This document shows positions 50,901 to 61,665 of a stretch of 64,000 nucleotides of DNA, one piece after another. The stretch comes from Sclerurus mexicanus (lineage: Eukaryota; Chordata; Aves; Passeriformes; Furnariidae). Both the position numbers and the translations under genes were made by a program. The DNA lies in the NCBI GenBank assembly GCA_013396755.1, contig VWZF01007160.1:434001-498000 (forward strand). The letters run 5' to 3'. The notes under the pieces are model-generated. The model was not told where the DNA came from and did not search any database. It saw nothing but the letters and a program-made list of their open reading frames with translations. Position 1 is the first letter of the stretch; each line of letters starts with the position of its first letter.

Positions 50901-53900
50901 GCTGTCTGTCCACATCACTGCTCTGACTTAGCCACTCAAAGCAATGACATTTCCACTGGCATCCTAATGCTAATACAGGGGGAAAATGCCGTAAAATTGT
51001 AAATAGGTTTTCTTTTTCACTAGCATGGTTTGGTTGTCTTCTCAGGGGTGCATCGGCCAGATCAGGGGGCAAAAGAGTCTGCACTAGTGGTAGAAGGTGC
51101 CAGTTTATTTGTTGTATGGTGGAAAATGAGCTTTTGCTGCTGGTGTAAAAATGCAGGGAAAGAGTAATTGTGTTAATAGAGAAGATTTCAGAGCTCTGAA
51201 AGGTTAGCTCTGGCTGGAGTAGTAACTCCTGGAAGGAGCAGTGATCTCACTTACAGTTCTAATTTGAAATAGCCTGAACTAAAGAGTACAGAGTTGTTTC
51301 CTATATAAAAATCATAGTTATTAGAAAGAAAAGTTTATGAGAAAAGGTACTCACTGGATTTGTCTTTCACATCTTTGTAAAGATTGACTGTCCTTTTTCA
51401 GACACTGCAGGTAAAGTTTCTCTGACCTGCCTTCCATACTGTAAGATGCAGAATCTTTTCTGAGTCTCATCTCTGCTCCTTCTGCAGCCAGAAGGAGGGA
51501 GAAGCCACGCAGGATGCAATGCCATCTGAAGGGCTCGATGACAGCAGCAGAGACCTGAACACTAGGTAGCCCCAACCCATCGTTTCAGGCAGCTCTGCGT
51601 GGGTCAGATGAATCCCACCCGTTGCACAGCCATAGGTTCTTGCAAAATGACTCACCACTCTGTTACGATAAATACCAGCTGAGAGACTTGCCCTGTGCAG
51701 ATGTAAAACACCATGAGTCTCTCGCTGCAGCAATGCCCTGGCGCAGTTATTGACTGTGTCTGTGCCAAAGGCTTGGTGTTTTTTGGTTTTTTTCAGTTGA
51801 CAGCTCCCTCGAAGAGGGAGACAGGCAATAAAAATGCTGTGAATGGTGAAGGAAATGAGTCTGACTCACTTCCACGCTCCCTTTCACATTTTTAATCCTG
51901 CGCAGTGCTGCCTATGACAGGAGTGGGATTATGCTGGGATTACTGATAGCAGTCTCTGGTCTGCTGTGTAGATGGTTTCTTTTCAATCCTTTTTTTTTTT
52001 TTAATGAATCTGTTCCTATTTATTTTCCCATTGCCCTCCAGCAACTTCTACCTGACAGTTTTAAGTTGCTTCCCTTTCATTCCCATTCCAGCTGCAAGCA
52101 CATCTCCTCCTTGCAAGGAAATATGTTTGGAAAGGGAGAGGGAGGAAGAAAATAAGGAAAAACTGGAAACATGAAAGGACTGATTTTGCAGTGAGACTGA
52201 GGTGTCTTTCAGAGGAAAGCACTGGCTGTTTTCATTTTCAGACACTGGTTGAAGCTCAAGAGAAAACCAGGTGACAGTGAGTTTATGCTGTCTATCCAAA
52301 GGCTTGGGAGAGGAAATCAAACAAGTTTCATGTCATTAGTTATATAAACAAGTCTAGAAACAAAGTAGTCCACATCACTGCACCTAAGGTCAGCCTTTGC
52401 ATCTACAAGCAGGAATCTGGGGGGGATTAGGGCAGTGTGTGGTGTTTCTTACTGGTTTAAATTGATCTGTCAAGTAGTGTGTCACAAAGCAGTGCCTGGA
52501 CACATTTGGCAGAGGGGCATGAATGACTATTCAGGGCATGAAACCGTCTGAAAGAATATGGTAGGTGTTTGCACTGACTTTCACATAGTCCAGGTTTGGA
52601 GATGCACAGAGCAGTGATAGAAGAGTGCAAGAGAATGCGGTGCTCATAAACAAAGTGAGGAGCTTGTTTTCAGCAGGTCCAGGTGCCTGGTGAGGGTCCA
52701 TGACTGTCACTGGCAGAGACCACTGCTGTGTGTTGGTATACCTCTGTCCTCAGCAAACTGTTCTGCTTGAACAACTCAGCCCTCTGATGAAGATAACTTC
52801 TTTCTAATCCATATTGTTACTTTCTGTATCTCCAAATAATTTAAGTGCACCATTTGAAGACAGGAGAGGTTTTTAAATCAAAGGAACTTTTTCAACCCAT
52901 ATCTTATCCTTGGCTGAAGCAACTTATCTTCTTTGGTAGTCTGCGTGCAGAGTACCAAGTAGGGACAGAAATATAAATATTTACTGCCATCTTTTGGGCA
53001 GTAGGGGTATGACTCAAAAAAAGGGAGTCAATTGAGTTATTCAGTTGCCACCTCCTTCAGTTTTGTCAGCTTTGACCTCCAAATACAACAATCTGCCAAG
53101 GAACATCAGTTTTTTGGCAGTTATCAGTCTGGGGCTCCCACTGAAGCAAGACTTTTAAGGAGAGGTGCTTGCTTTGATTTGAGTGAGCTGATAGGTTTGG
53201 GGAAAAAAGCTAAAAGGTTTTGAGCACCTCTACCATTCTCCAGCTCTTGAGACAGTGTGTGTTAGTTGCTTCAGACTGTCAGGAGCTTTGTGTTTTGCTG
53301 TGCTTTAATGTATAATTGGTAGAATTCTTGAAGTCAGAACCTGACTCCTTCAAGAAATACAAGTTCAGTGCTCTTTAATCTCCAGAAATATTAGACTGTC
53401 AACATATATTGGTTTATTTCAAAATGTGTGTGTTTTAGCAGAGTAGGATATGCTGCATCACACTCCTCTGACCCTTTCCTCTTATACAGTGTACATCTCT
53501 GTTGAAATGCTGATTAGGTGACCTTTCCTAATTGCAATACGGCATTTTTCATCCACTTGAGGTGTCAGGTTGCATTTTTAACCTCACACCTAATCAAACT
53601 TTCAGTTCTGCAGGCCGTGCAGAGACAGGTTTCCTGCTGTGGTAATAGCCCCTTCCTTGAAACTAGTTTGAATTTAATTGCAGTGAGGTACTTCACTCTT
53701 TCTGAAAGGACATGTCTCCGAGCGGACAGAACCTTTTTCTAATGCATTGAGATCAGTTATTAGAGCTTTGTAGAAAGATGAAATTTTTATCTGGGGTTCA
53801 TCTATATTGCTGATTTAAATACAATTATCATCTGATTCTTACCATCTGGACCTCCACAATGTTCCACAAGGGAGTGTTAAAAACTTACCCAATGTAAAAC

Positions 53901-54023
53901 TTGGTGTGTTGTTTATTGAAGGGGTTGGCAGCATAGATCATCGTCCTTCCGCTCACTGTTGTTCAGCTTACATTGAACAAGCAGAATATGACTCTGCTCT
54001 TGTCTTGTGTTTGTTTGTTTTAG

Positions 54024-54230
54024 GTGAAACTTCCTTTTCCTGTTGATCAAATCACAGATCTTCCAAGGAATGATTTCCAGATGATGATAAAGATGCACAA
54101 GCTAACCTCAGAGCAGCTCGAGTTCATCCATGATGTCCGCCGACGCAGCAAGAACCGAATTGCAGCTCAGCGCTGCCGCAAGAGGAAACTGGACTGCATT
54201 CAGAACCTAGAATGTGAAATCCGCAAGTTG
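54024..54230 (+). CDS. BACH2: BACH2 coding exon 3: residues 597-665, CNC region, basic region and start of the zipper
   Basis: This exon carries sequence-specific DNA recognition. The CNC (Cap'n'collar) homology region spans about residues 597-633 (LPFPVDQITDLPRNDF onward), followed by the basic region with the bZIP signature N640-x-x-A643-A644-x-x-C647-R648, the CNC-type variant with Cys. Leucine-zipper heptad positions L658 and L665 fall at the end of the exon. I see no difference in this exon from mammalian BACH2 as I remember it. The acceptor AG is at 54022-54023 and the donor is a perfect gtgagt at 54231, phase 0. Since exons 2 and 3 are both phase 0, skipping this one would keep the frame but remove DNA binding. 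Readthrough at the donor stays open for 25 more codons. Confidence 0.98.
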
Positions 54231-54308
54231 GTGAGTTACGTGCTCTCGCCGCAGGCCCGCTCGCCCTCGCGTGGCATCTTGCAGGGCACCAACAGCAGTT
54301 CCATCTAG
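54231..54308 (+). other. BACH2: In-frame, GC/CpG-rich readthrough extension of exon 3 (25 codons plus stop)
   Basis: Immediately after the donor the frame continues VSYVLSPQARSPSRGILQGT and five more residues to TAG at 54306-54308. By hand count the 78 nt are 64% G+C with seven CpGs, far above the flanking intron. Retention would give a 690-residue protein with CNC and basic region but only two zipper leucines. No transcript evidence is available here. Confidence 0.3.
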
Positions 54309-55959
54309 AGTTTAGTGGGTTTGCTCTCATATGTAAGCAGAACCACTGGTATGAAAATTTAACATGCAAAAATATATTAGTATGTGTGTGTATCTTATAT
54401 AAGGGAAACACAAAATCCCAGTGAAATGAGGCCTAAATATCTGTATAAGGGCAGATTGTTGAGTAAGTTGAAAGAGGAGAAAAGCCTGTATCACAGCTCC
54501 CTGCTTGCAGTTTAGCTTAACCCCAGTACTTACAGTTGCATCTACAAAGGCATTTCCTCATCTGAGCCCCATTTCTTTGCCTAACTCCCATAACAATCTG
54601 TTCGTCAGGGATTCATGGAGTGCCCAAAAGAGGTAGGTATGAAGAGACCTTCAAAGGTTGTCTTGTCCAAACAGGGCTGTGGCAGGGCCAGATTCATCTC
54701 TACATACTTTCTTGCTCTTTGGTATGCTAGAAGGCAGCTGAGCATTTTCAGGACATTTCAGCTTGCTGTGACTTTTATCAGCACTTTCATTCACTGAGAA
54801 AATGGCAGAAATGGCAAGGGAAGCAAAAAACCAGGACTGTGAATATCCAGACAAGTGGGCATCCTGTGGTGTAAGCCACTGAACTGGCAAGGGTATGTTC
54901 GTCCTTGCTCCTGCTGTCTTCTTCCTTCTAATGCTCCTGGTGTGCCATGGACTGAAAGCCTCCTCATTACTCAAGGAGTCTGCAGTGCTCACTGGCCAGA
55001 GCATGTCAGTCATGGTATGGACATCTCAGGTGTGGTTTCAGTGGCTAAACACAGATGTTTATAATATAGACACCTGCCCTGGAGCTGTTTGTCCTGGTGT
55101 AGAGTCAGTGTAGAGAAACCTATTGAGTCTTATTTGTCTCATCCTGCAGCAGAGGAGGTGACTTACAGTGCAGAAGTGCCTGTTCCTCTTCATCGCTAAA
55201 CAGGATCACCTGAAAAGCCATGTTGCATATAGACCTCTTAACTATAGGCACCTTATGTGAAAAAATTCCCTTCCTTTGTGAAAGTGCCCCTGTGGTCTGA
55301 GGGACTTGCTCCTCTTTCCCTGCCATCCCTTGCCCATTGAGAAAGTAAGCTGGTACACAGTGAGAAAAGGTTTGAGACAAGTGTTGTGGAGGAAGACATG
55401 TCTGTAGGGTATCACTCAGTGGGGAAATGCAACACTGGAACTTCAGAGTGGGTTGGGACCTCCTCAGCTGTTTAAAAGTTCTAAAGCTCTCTGAGATGCC
55501 AAAAATAATGTAATAGTGGCAGTTCAGCTGTTGTGAGAAGTGTGAGTGTGCAACATGCAAGACTGGACAGTTTGATTACATTTGGGAGTCCTGCATTAAA
55601 TCCAACCTTTGAATATCCAAGGGTTTGTGTGCTCAATTAATTCATTCACACAGATAAAACAAAAGGAGCTGAAGTTGATTTCCTTACTGACATCTCTGTG
55701 TACCCACCTCCCATTAAAATTAAAGGTTATTTAGGGTCCTTGATTTAAGTGTGTAGGTGCACTTTTAAAACATTCTCAGTTGTAGGCTGAACATGATGGG
55801 TCTGGGGAGAGGGATACTTCTTGCTCTTGTCACAACAGATTCCGTGTTGCAAGTGGCCTTTAGTGCAGGCTTCGCTGTGCTTCGTTCTCTGAGCAAGCTG
55901 TAGCAAACAGTGGGTGAAAGAGGCAGGGATCTGTTGGAAGAAGCTGAGTTACCATCACC

Positions 55960-56115
55960 TCAAACATGGCAGGAAGCTGCACAACTTTGGGTTACTCGTT
56001 TGCTGCCTGTGCCTGTCTGCTTCCCATCTGTAACAGGGAGGTGACACTGACCTCACAAGCTGGTTGGGAGGCTTAAATCATCAGAACTTTCGAAGCCTTC
56101 AGATGCTGTGCTGCT
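55960..56115 (+). mobile_element. MIR-like SINE fragment, sense
   Basis: The order 'ttgggttactcgtttgctgcctgtgcctg...cccatctgtaacaggg...cctcacaagctggttgggaggcttaaatca' follows the 3' half of MIR ('gggcaagttacttaacctctctgtgcctcagtttcctcatctgtaaaatgggg...cctcatagggttgttgtgaggattaaatga'). Divergence is high. The end fades near 56115. Confidence 0.6.
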
Positions 56116-56512
56116 GAAGCCCTGGGGGAAAAAAAAGAAACAAAAATCAAAACATTGTTCGGAATGGTGCTCCACTGATGCAAAACAAACAAAACATCAA
56201 AGATAAACAAAACAGTGAGCAACTGCTTCCTGCAATGAGTATAATCTGCAGTGTGTACAGGGTGAGTCAGAGGCTCTGCAGGGTGAAAGAGCTGCTGCTC
56301 ATCTACATTGCCAGGAGAAGCAGGTCCAGTCTTGGCTACACATGCCTGTCCTCTACACTGAGGTGATGATGGGGAGGAGTACGTGTCTCTCACTCTCCAG
56401 AGCACCAGGAGCAGCACTCTAAGAGGTGGACTTAGCAGAAGGGGTGGGAGCAGCTTGATACCTGTAGTCTTCACTTGAAAATTATTTTGGGTTTGTTGAC
56501 TTTATGCAGTCC

Positions 56513-56569
56513 TGTGACATTAGCCTTATTGTGTGACATTACCATTATTGTGTGACATTACTATTATTG
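56513..56569. repeat. 19-bp tandem repeat, three copies
   Basis: TGTGACATTAGCCTTATTG, TGTGACATTACCATTATTG and TGTGACATTACTATTATTG lie head to tail at 56513-56531, 56532-56550 and 56551-56569. The first ten bases are invariant and the differences are at positions 11-13. A decayed fourth copy (TCTGGCATAA) follows. Confidence 0.92.
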
Positions 56570-56744
56570 TCTGGCATAATCAACTGTGGATAGACAAAAT
56601 TTTTGTCTACCACACACATCTCAGAGAAATGAATGAAGGGTATATGAGTGACCTTGTGGGTCTGATCCATGCTGAATTTCAGGAATCAATAACTCTGTGA
56701 GGTGCAGGATTCTTCAAAAGAAGTGTTGACATTTCTATTTAGCA

Positions 56745-57450
56745 AGGTGGACTTGAGTATGTAGCAATACGCAGTGAGGGAACCAAGTAGGGAAGGCACC
56801 CCGCTGGACCTGTTTGCAAACAATGACGTGCTGGTAGGTGAAGTGATGGCTGGAGACCATCTTGGGCACAGTGATCACAAAAGGATCGAGTTTTTGATTG
56901 TTGCAGAAGTAAGGAGGAGAGTCAACAAAACTGCCACCTTGGACTTCCAGAATGCAGACTTTGACCTGTTTAGAAGAGTTCATTGCGAGGCAGTAGTGAA
57001 GGGAAGTCTAGGAAGGGTGCACATTCTTCAAGAAGGAAATCTTACAGGCTCAGGAGCAGGCTGTCCCCATGTGCCAAAAGGCAAGCCCCTGGGAAAGAGC
57101 AACCTGGATGAACAGGGAGTTTGTCCTGGGACTTGAGGGAAAAAAATTACAGTTTGTGACATTTGGAAGAAGGGACAGCAACTCAAGAGGACTACAAGGA
57201 TGTCATGAATTTATGCAGGGAGAAAATTAGAAGGGTAATAGCCCAACTAGAACTTAATCTGGCTACTGCTATAAAAGCCAATAAAAAGTGTTTTTATAAA
57301 TACACCATCAAAAAAAGAAAGGCCAAGGAGAATCTCCATCCTTTATTGGATGCAGGAGAAACATAGGGACAAAGGAAAAGCATGAGCTACTTAATGCCTT
57401 CTTTGCCTCAGTCTTTGATAGCAGGACCAGTCATTCTCCAGATACCTAGC
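56745..57450 (+). mobile_element. CR1 LINE ORF2 fragment, sense (endonuclease C-terminus into pre-RT region)
   Basis: Translation in two frames gives the typical CR1 ORF2 stretch. 56774-57136 reads ...PLDLFANNDVLVGEV..., then D-H-L-G-H-S-D-H-K (the catalytic S-D-H of the endonuclease), then a T-L-D-F-x-x-A-D-F-x-L-F-R motif. 57163-57366 reads ...ATQEDYKDVMNLCREKIRR..., then L-E-L-N-L-A-T-A-I-K...K-K-C-F-Y-K-Y and L-H-P-L-L-D-A-G. A frameshift and stops (57134-57136 and 57364-57366) separate and end them. The copy lacks the first part of the endonuclease, the polymerase and the 3' end, so it is dead and truncated at both ends, which is unusual for CR1 because most copies keep the 3' end. Confidence 0.92.
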
Positions 57451-59310
57451 CCTCTGAGCAGGAAGACAAGGACAGGGAGCAGAATGAACACACAACACAT
57501 GATCACTGGAAATTCCTTTGTCATCTTCTGTCCACTTAGTGACCAGTAGCTTTCGGTCTCCTGAACTACATAATGGTATTATGGTTTAAGGGTTTTTCAT
57601 TTGGCTGCATCTTTTATGAAAGATCCCTTTTCCTGTAAACCACCAACTTTCTTGACACAGATGGTTTCACAGCAGACAGTGAGTGAAGTGGTTGTATCCT
57701 CTGAGTTTGATAGGTAATTTTTTTTTGCCTGCTTTCCTTCACTCATCCATCTACCCACTCATATTTCCTTTTTTCCCTGCAAACTCACAGCATATTCTCT
57801 TCCATAATTCATTATCGCAAGATGTACTTGAGCATCTGTTTATTTTTTTATTATTTTTATGCTCTCTTGATAGATTTATCAATATTTTAGCAGTTGGTTC
57901 TTTTCATGTGCACTGCTCTCTTTTGCATTCACACAGCTGTATGCCTCCAGTATGAGGTTTGGACCCAGGTCAATACTATCAGCTGTCAACAACCACCCAT
58001 AGTAGGATTATCTGAGTTATGGAGTTTTTACACCTCAGATGCCAAGACATCTTAGGTTTAGCAGTGTTACTAGGTAGGATGGATACATGGCTGCTCTGCT
58101 TTTGGGGCCAGCTCAGCTCTGGAAATAGCTCCGGTACTCTACAAAATCTCATCTACTCTATCGAGCTGTATGCCCACCTGCCTGAGACAGAAGGAGATGC
58201 AGCAGGACCATCTCAGTTCGTCTGCACTGAGTCAACACTGGTTTTCAGAGGTGTAACCCCAGGCTGGGTCTGGTTCAGTGCCTAACCCCTGCCAAATCTG
58301 CGTCTTGAGCACAGGGAGGGCAGCACTTACCCCACAGCGAGGACTTGCTGGCCATGGCAGGGCTAAGCTGGAAATTACTCCCACCACAGCATATTGCGTG
58401 GCACCCTGCACTAGCTAGAACTGTGGGTTTTGCTGGATGCAGGAAAAACTTTTCCCGGTTTTTAAATCCTGCATAGAAAACTAAGTCCCACCAGACTCTC
58501 TCGCTCTTCCTCCTCACCAGTACTGTCCTGCTTTTCATCTGGTCCCCTCCTAGAGCAGCGAACTGAGACAGTGAAACTCTGAAAGCACTCAAGCTGGATG
58601 TAGGTAGAGGAGGATATTTGGGAACACAGGAGGCAAAACCTGAGGAGAGCAAAGCAGAAATTATATTGAGCTTGTTGTGTATCCGAGTATTAAGAAGTCC
58701 ACCAACCTTCGGGTTTTTCATTTATGTCTTCATAAAAATATCTTGATTAGATCAAGCCCAAGATGTTAAGCACCGGGACATAAGAAAATGAGCTGTGGTG
58801 CAGGCCACAGAGAACACCTAGATCCTCTCTTTTGAGTAACACATCTCTCTCCCAGTGGTAATGGGGGTTCAGCTGGTGCATGGGCCAGAGCGGGTGCATC
58901 CAGCCTGAGCGACCCACCCAATAATTAGAGGGGTGAACTGAACATCTGCAGCATATTCTCACTTTCGGAACTAATCCCTATTTTCATGTTGTTTAGATGG
59001 GAAATGTCTTTGCTCCATGAAAATGTTTCATTCTGAGTTCTTTTGTATCATCTGTCAAGCAGCCTTAGTCTATAAAGAGAGCTAAGAGTTGCTTAGGAAT
59101 AACTTGTGATCCTATCCTCTTCCAGTTCAAATGTTTTTGTCCAGATGTTTCCCAAACTGTAGTCCACACAGACCTCATGGTGGTCAAGTACCTGATGTCT
59201 TTGTGACTCTTCCTCTGGCCATATAAAATTCACTGTGACATGTTGGTGGGTACCGCTGTGTATGTGCCTGGAGTGAGCCCTCAGCCTAAGATGCCTTCCT
59301 TCTTTTTCAG

Positions 59311-59787
59311 GTGTGCGAGAAAGAGAAATTGCTCTCAGAAAGGAACCAGCTGAAAGCAAGCATGGGAGAATTGTTAGACAACTTCTCTTGTCTTTCCCAA
59401 GAAGTGTGTAGAGACATGCAGAGCCCAGAACAGATCCAGGCTCTCCACCGATACTGCCCCGTTCTCAGACCCATGGATCTACAGCCAGTCACCACCATCA
59501 GCCCTGCCCCAGCTGGTGTGGAGCAGAGCCTGGTGACCTCCCAGTGCATTGGGGAAAACATGCAGTGCTGCTCAGAGCAAGGCTCCGTGCAACTGGGAGC
59601 ACCCTGGCTGCCCAACAACATCTCGGAAAATTGTTCGGCCGGCGGGGGTTTGGATGGAGCCGACACAGGTACTTACCCCGAGAGAGAGCTTCCACCAGAG
59701 CAGAGCAGCCAAACAGTCACGGTAGACTTCTGTCAGGAAATGACTGATAAATGTACAACAGACGAACAACCTAGGAAAGATTACACC
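59311..59787 (+). CDS. BACH2: BACH2 coding exon 4: residues 666-824, leucine zipper and C-terminal tail
   Basis: This exon completes the leucine zipper through which BACH2 pairs with small Maf proteins: heptad leucines L658 and L665 (previous exon) continue as L672, L679 and L686. The sixth Cys-Pro motif is R-Y-C714-P-V-L. The middle of the tail (about 725-795) is poorly conserved relative to mammals. The last 29 residues, Q-S-S-Q-T-V-T-V-D-F-C...R-K-D-Y-T, match the conserved C-terminal segment known to direct CRM1-dependent cytoplasmic localisation. The acceptor AG is at 59309-59310 and the TAG stop at 59788-59790. Joining the four exons (81 + 515 + 69 + 159 codons) gives 824 residues with no internal stop. 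Confidence 0.98.
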
Positions 59788-59882
59788 TAGTGACTTGTAA
59801 CCTTAACATTACACCTGGTCAGGTGTTCTTCAGTCAGCCAGTGGCAGTGTTCATTTGTTGTCTAGAAGAACGTATTTGGTGC

Positions 59883-59890
59883 ACACTACA
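59883..59890 (+). promoter_or_regulatory. miR-142-3p 8mer seed match
   Basis: ACACTACA is complementary to positions 2-8 of miR-142-3p plus the A opposite position 1. It lies 93 nt after the stop codon, a favourable place. miR-142 is blood-cell specific, like BACH2 expression. Targeting is inference. Confidence 0.35.
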
Positions 59891-59957
59891 GTGGTCTTAG
59901 CAGCAATACTGTTTTTAAGTATTCCCTCCTCTCTACAAGCAGGAGTTCTCTTCACAA

Positions 59958-59965
59958 TGGTGCTA
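59958..59965 (+). promoter_or_regulatory. miR-29 family 8mer seed match
   Basis: TGGTGCTA is the 8mer complement of the miR-29a/b/c seed. It is seen in the sequence; functional status is unknown. Confidence 0.3.
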
Positions 59966-60182
59966 TCCCTTGCTCAGGCAGGGAACGAAGCAGTGGCAAC
60001 ACTGTCTGTTTTTGTATGTTGATTTCAATCTTAACAGGGATGGACATAACACCTCTGAGGACCCAACCGCAGCTTTTTTCTCAGTGGCCCATGTCACAAA
60101 ACCCTAACTCAGGAATTTCCTCTGAATGTTCAATTTTTCATTGAAGACAGCTTCTTTACACATCAAAGTTTTATAGCTAAAC

Positions 60183-60190
60183 TGTACATA
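60183..60190 (+). promoter_or_regulatory. Pumilio response element (TGTACATA)
   Basis: It is an exact TGTANATA match in the 3'UTR, next to an AT dinucleotide-rich tract that should be unstructured or weakly paired. Confidence 0.35.
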
Positions 60191-60220
60191 TTATATATAA
60201 TATATATAAAATATATATAT
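60188..60220. repeat. AT-rich (TA)n-like tract in the 3'UTR
   Basis: An interrupted TATATA array with self-complementary halves. It is a possible length-variable tract. Confidence 0.85.
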
Positions 60221-60525
60221 CCATATGCAAGAATCCCTGCATGCCTCAATTTTTTTCATCCTACAAACTGGAAGCTATCATTTCTATTGTATAAACAAGT
60301 TCCAACATTCCTTTTTGTCTTTGATGCTAGAACTAGTTTGGTAACTTGTTAGACGATAATTTTTTTTCTCAGTTCACAGTTCAGCAATATCATTCGATTT
60401 GTACTTATTTATAAAATTTTAATGTTGGAAACTTATTTGAGATTTTATTATAGACAATTTTTTTTTTTTTGGCACAGCCATTTCGTGCCACTTGAGCAAT
60501 GTGGAGTAATTTTATTTTCTTGCAG

Positions 60526-60564
60526 ATACTGTACAGTAATGGTCAACTTTGCCACTTGCACTGA
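60526..60564 (+). promoter_or_regulatory. miR-144 and miR-148/152 8mer seed matches, 24 nt apart
   Basis: ATACTGTA (60526-60533) matches the miR-144 seed and TGCACTGA (60557-60564) the miR-148a/152 seed, each as a full 8mer. miR-148a has been reported to target BACH2 during plasma-cell differentiation in mammals. Spacing of about 30 nt start-to-start is in the range where paired sites can cooperate. Confidence 0.45.
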
Positions 60565-61607
60565 GTTTCTGGTCAAACCTCTTTTCATAAATGAAGTCAT
60601 GACTTCAGTATAACTTGACTATATGGTTTTCTTTGCTTTATTGCTTAAAGGAAATTGAAAATTTTTAGCTAATAGACAAACACTCAGGAGCTCATTATGT
60701 AGTAAAAACGGTCTTGCCAAATACTGAATTCACTATACAATTTGTAAAGAGAATCTGCTTGAATTATTTTTATATTTAGACTTCTTTCTGTTTCACAAAC
60801 CAAGTTTAAGTGCTGTTAATGATGCTTTTGGAGTCTTACAGGGGAAAGTATATTTCACTTTTTAGAGAAAAGTGTATTTGACAACTGGATCAGTTCATCA
60901 TATGTTCCACGAAGTAAAGCGAACGGAAATCACATCAATACACTTGCGGGCTTTTTCTCCAGCCCCCCTCTGCATCCTTTACTCATGGAAGCAACTGCTG
61001 CTCTGGCTAGTCCCCAGAGCCTGACCTCAGCTGTCCTCAGACATTGCCTGTTTTCCCCACCAGACCCAAATTGCAGAGGTGGGTCTGGTGAAGTCAGTGA
61101 TCCTGTCCAGGTAGGCGGAATTGCAGGATCAGACCCCTAGTTGTTGACTTTGGTTTCCTTACAGAAGTCCAGCTAGCACTGCATCCTCTAAGAGCAAAAC
61201 CTGCATTTGCCAACACCCAATTTGGTCGCTTACCCATCAAATTCTTGTGTTCCAGGATCCTCTCATCCTGCAGCATTGCCCTCAGCACAAACTGCAGCTA
61301 AAAGAGCACTGTCTTAAAAGAGACTACTCAGTGAATTGGCTTAGTTGGAACTGTATTGGATTTGTATCTTAAGCAATGTTGACTCATGTTATGACTGTGT
61401 GAGACAGCAGCTTTTCAAGCATAACATCTGTATGTACAGTGTAGACAGAAGAACAACCTCCTAATGCTTTTTTAATAATTATTATTATTATTCTAAGTGT
61501 ACTGAGTTTTTATTTTGTGGTTCTTTGCCCTACGTGTGCCAGGTTGCGTGGCTTTATCAATGACAACTGTCATGTGCTTTACTGGCTGATATTGTTTGTT
61601 CTCGCTG

Positions 61608-61665
61608 AAAAAAAAATGACCAGCTGTTCACACCTGTTAAAAAAAAAAAAAGAAAAAAAAAGTGT
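61608..61665. repeat. Interrupted A-rich runs in the 3'UTR
   Basis: Two A-rich runs flank a short unique stretch. The second is a long A run broken by one G. This could cause internal oligo-dT priming and false 3' ends in cDNA data. Confidence 0.8.

Larger units (their letters stand above)
45076..54023 (+). other. BACH2: BACH2 intron 45076-54023 (8.9 kb)
   Basis: The donor is gtaggg at 45076 and the acceptor ends at 54023 (gtttgttttag). It holds a T-rich TTTTA repeat (47046-47080), directly repeated TAATTAGCT sites (46706-46727) and a T-MARE-like site (50888-50900). Several TGACTCA cores lie at 48785, 51648, 51862 and 53010. I identify no transposon and no exon. Frames of up to 161 codons (for example 45972-46457) have no recognisable protein content. 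Confidence 0.9.
54309..59310 (+). other. BACH2: BACH2 intron 54231-59310, remaining part
   Basis: The acceptor is ttctttttcag ending at 59310. The intron contains a MIR-like SINE (about 55960-56115), a 19-bp tandem repeat (56513-56569) and a sense CR1 ORF2 fragment (about 56745-57450). The rest (54320-55950 and 57460-59300) shows nothing beyond ordinary intron. Minus-strand frames at 55120-55560 and 58275-58721 do not look like proteins. Confidence 0.9.

Noticed and set aside
55120..55560. 146-codon open frame on the minus strand
   Set aside because: Unrecognised, low-quality protein composition and no supporting context.
58275..58721. 148-codon open frame on the minus strand
   Set aside because: Composition and lack of motifs suggest chance; it lies inside the last intron.
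60123..60129. miR-181 seed match (TGAATGT)
   Set aside because: Only a 7mer without the terminal A; expected by chance in a 4 kb 3'UTR.
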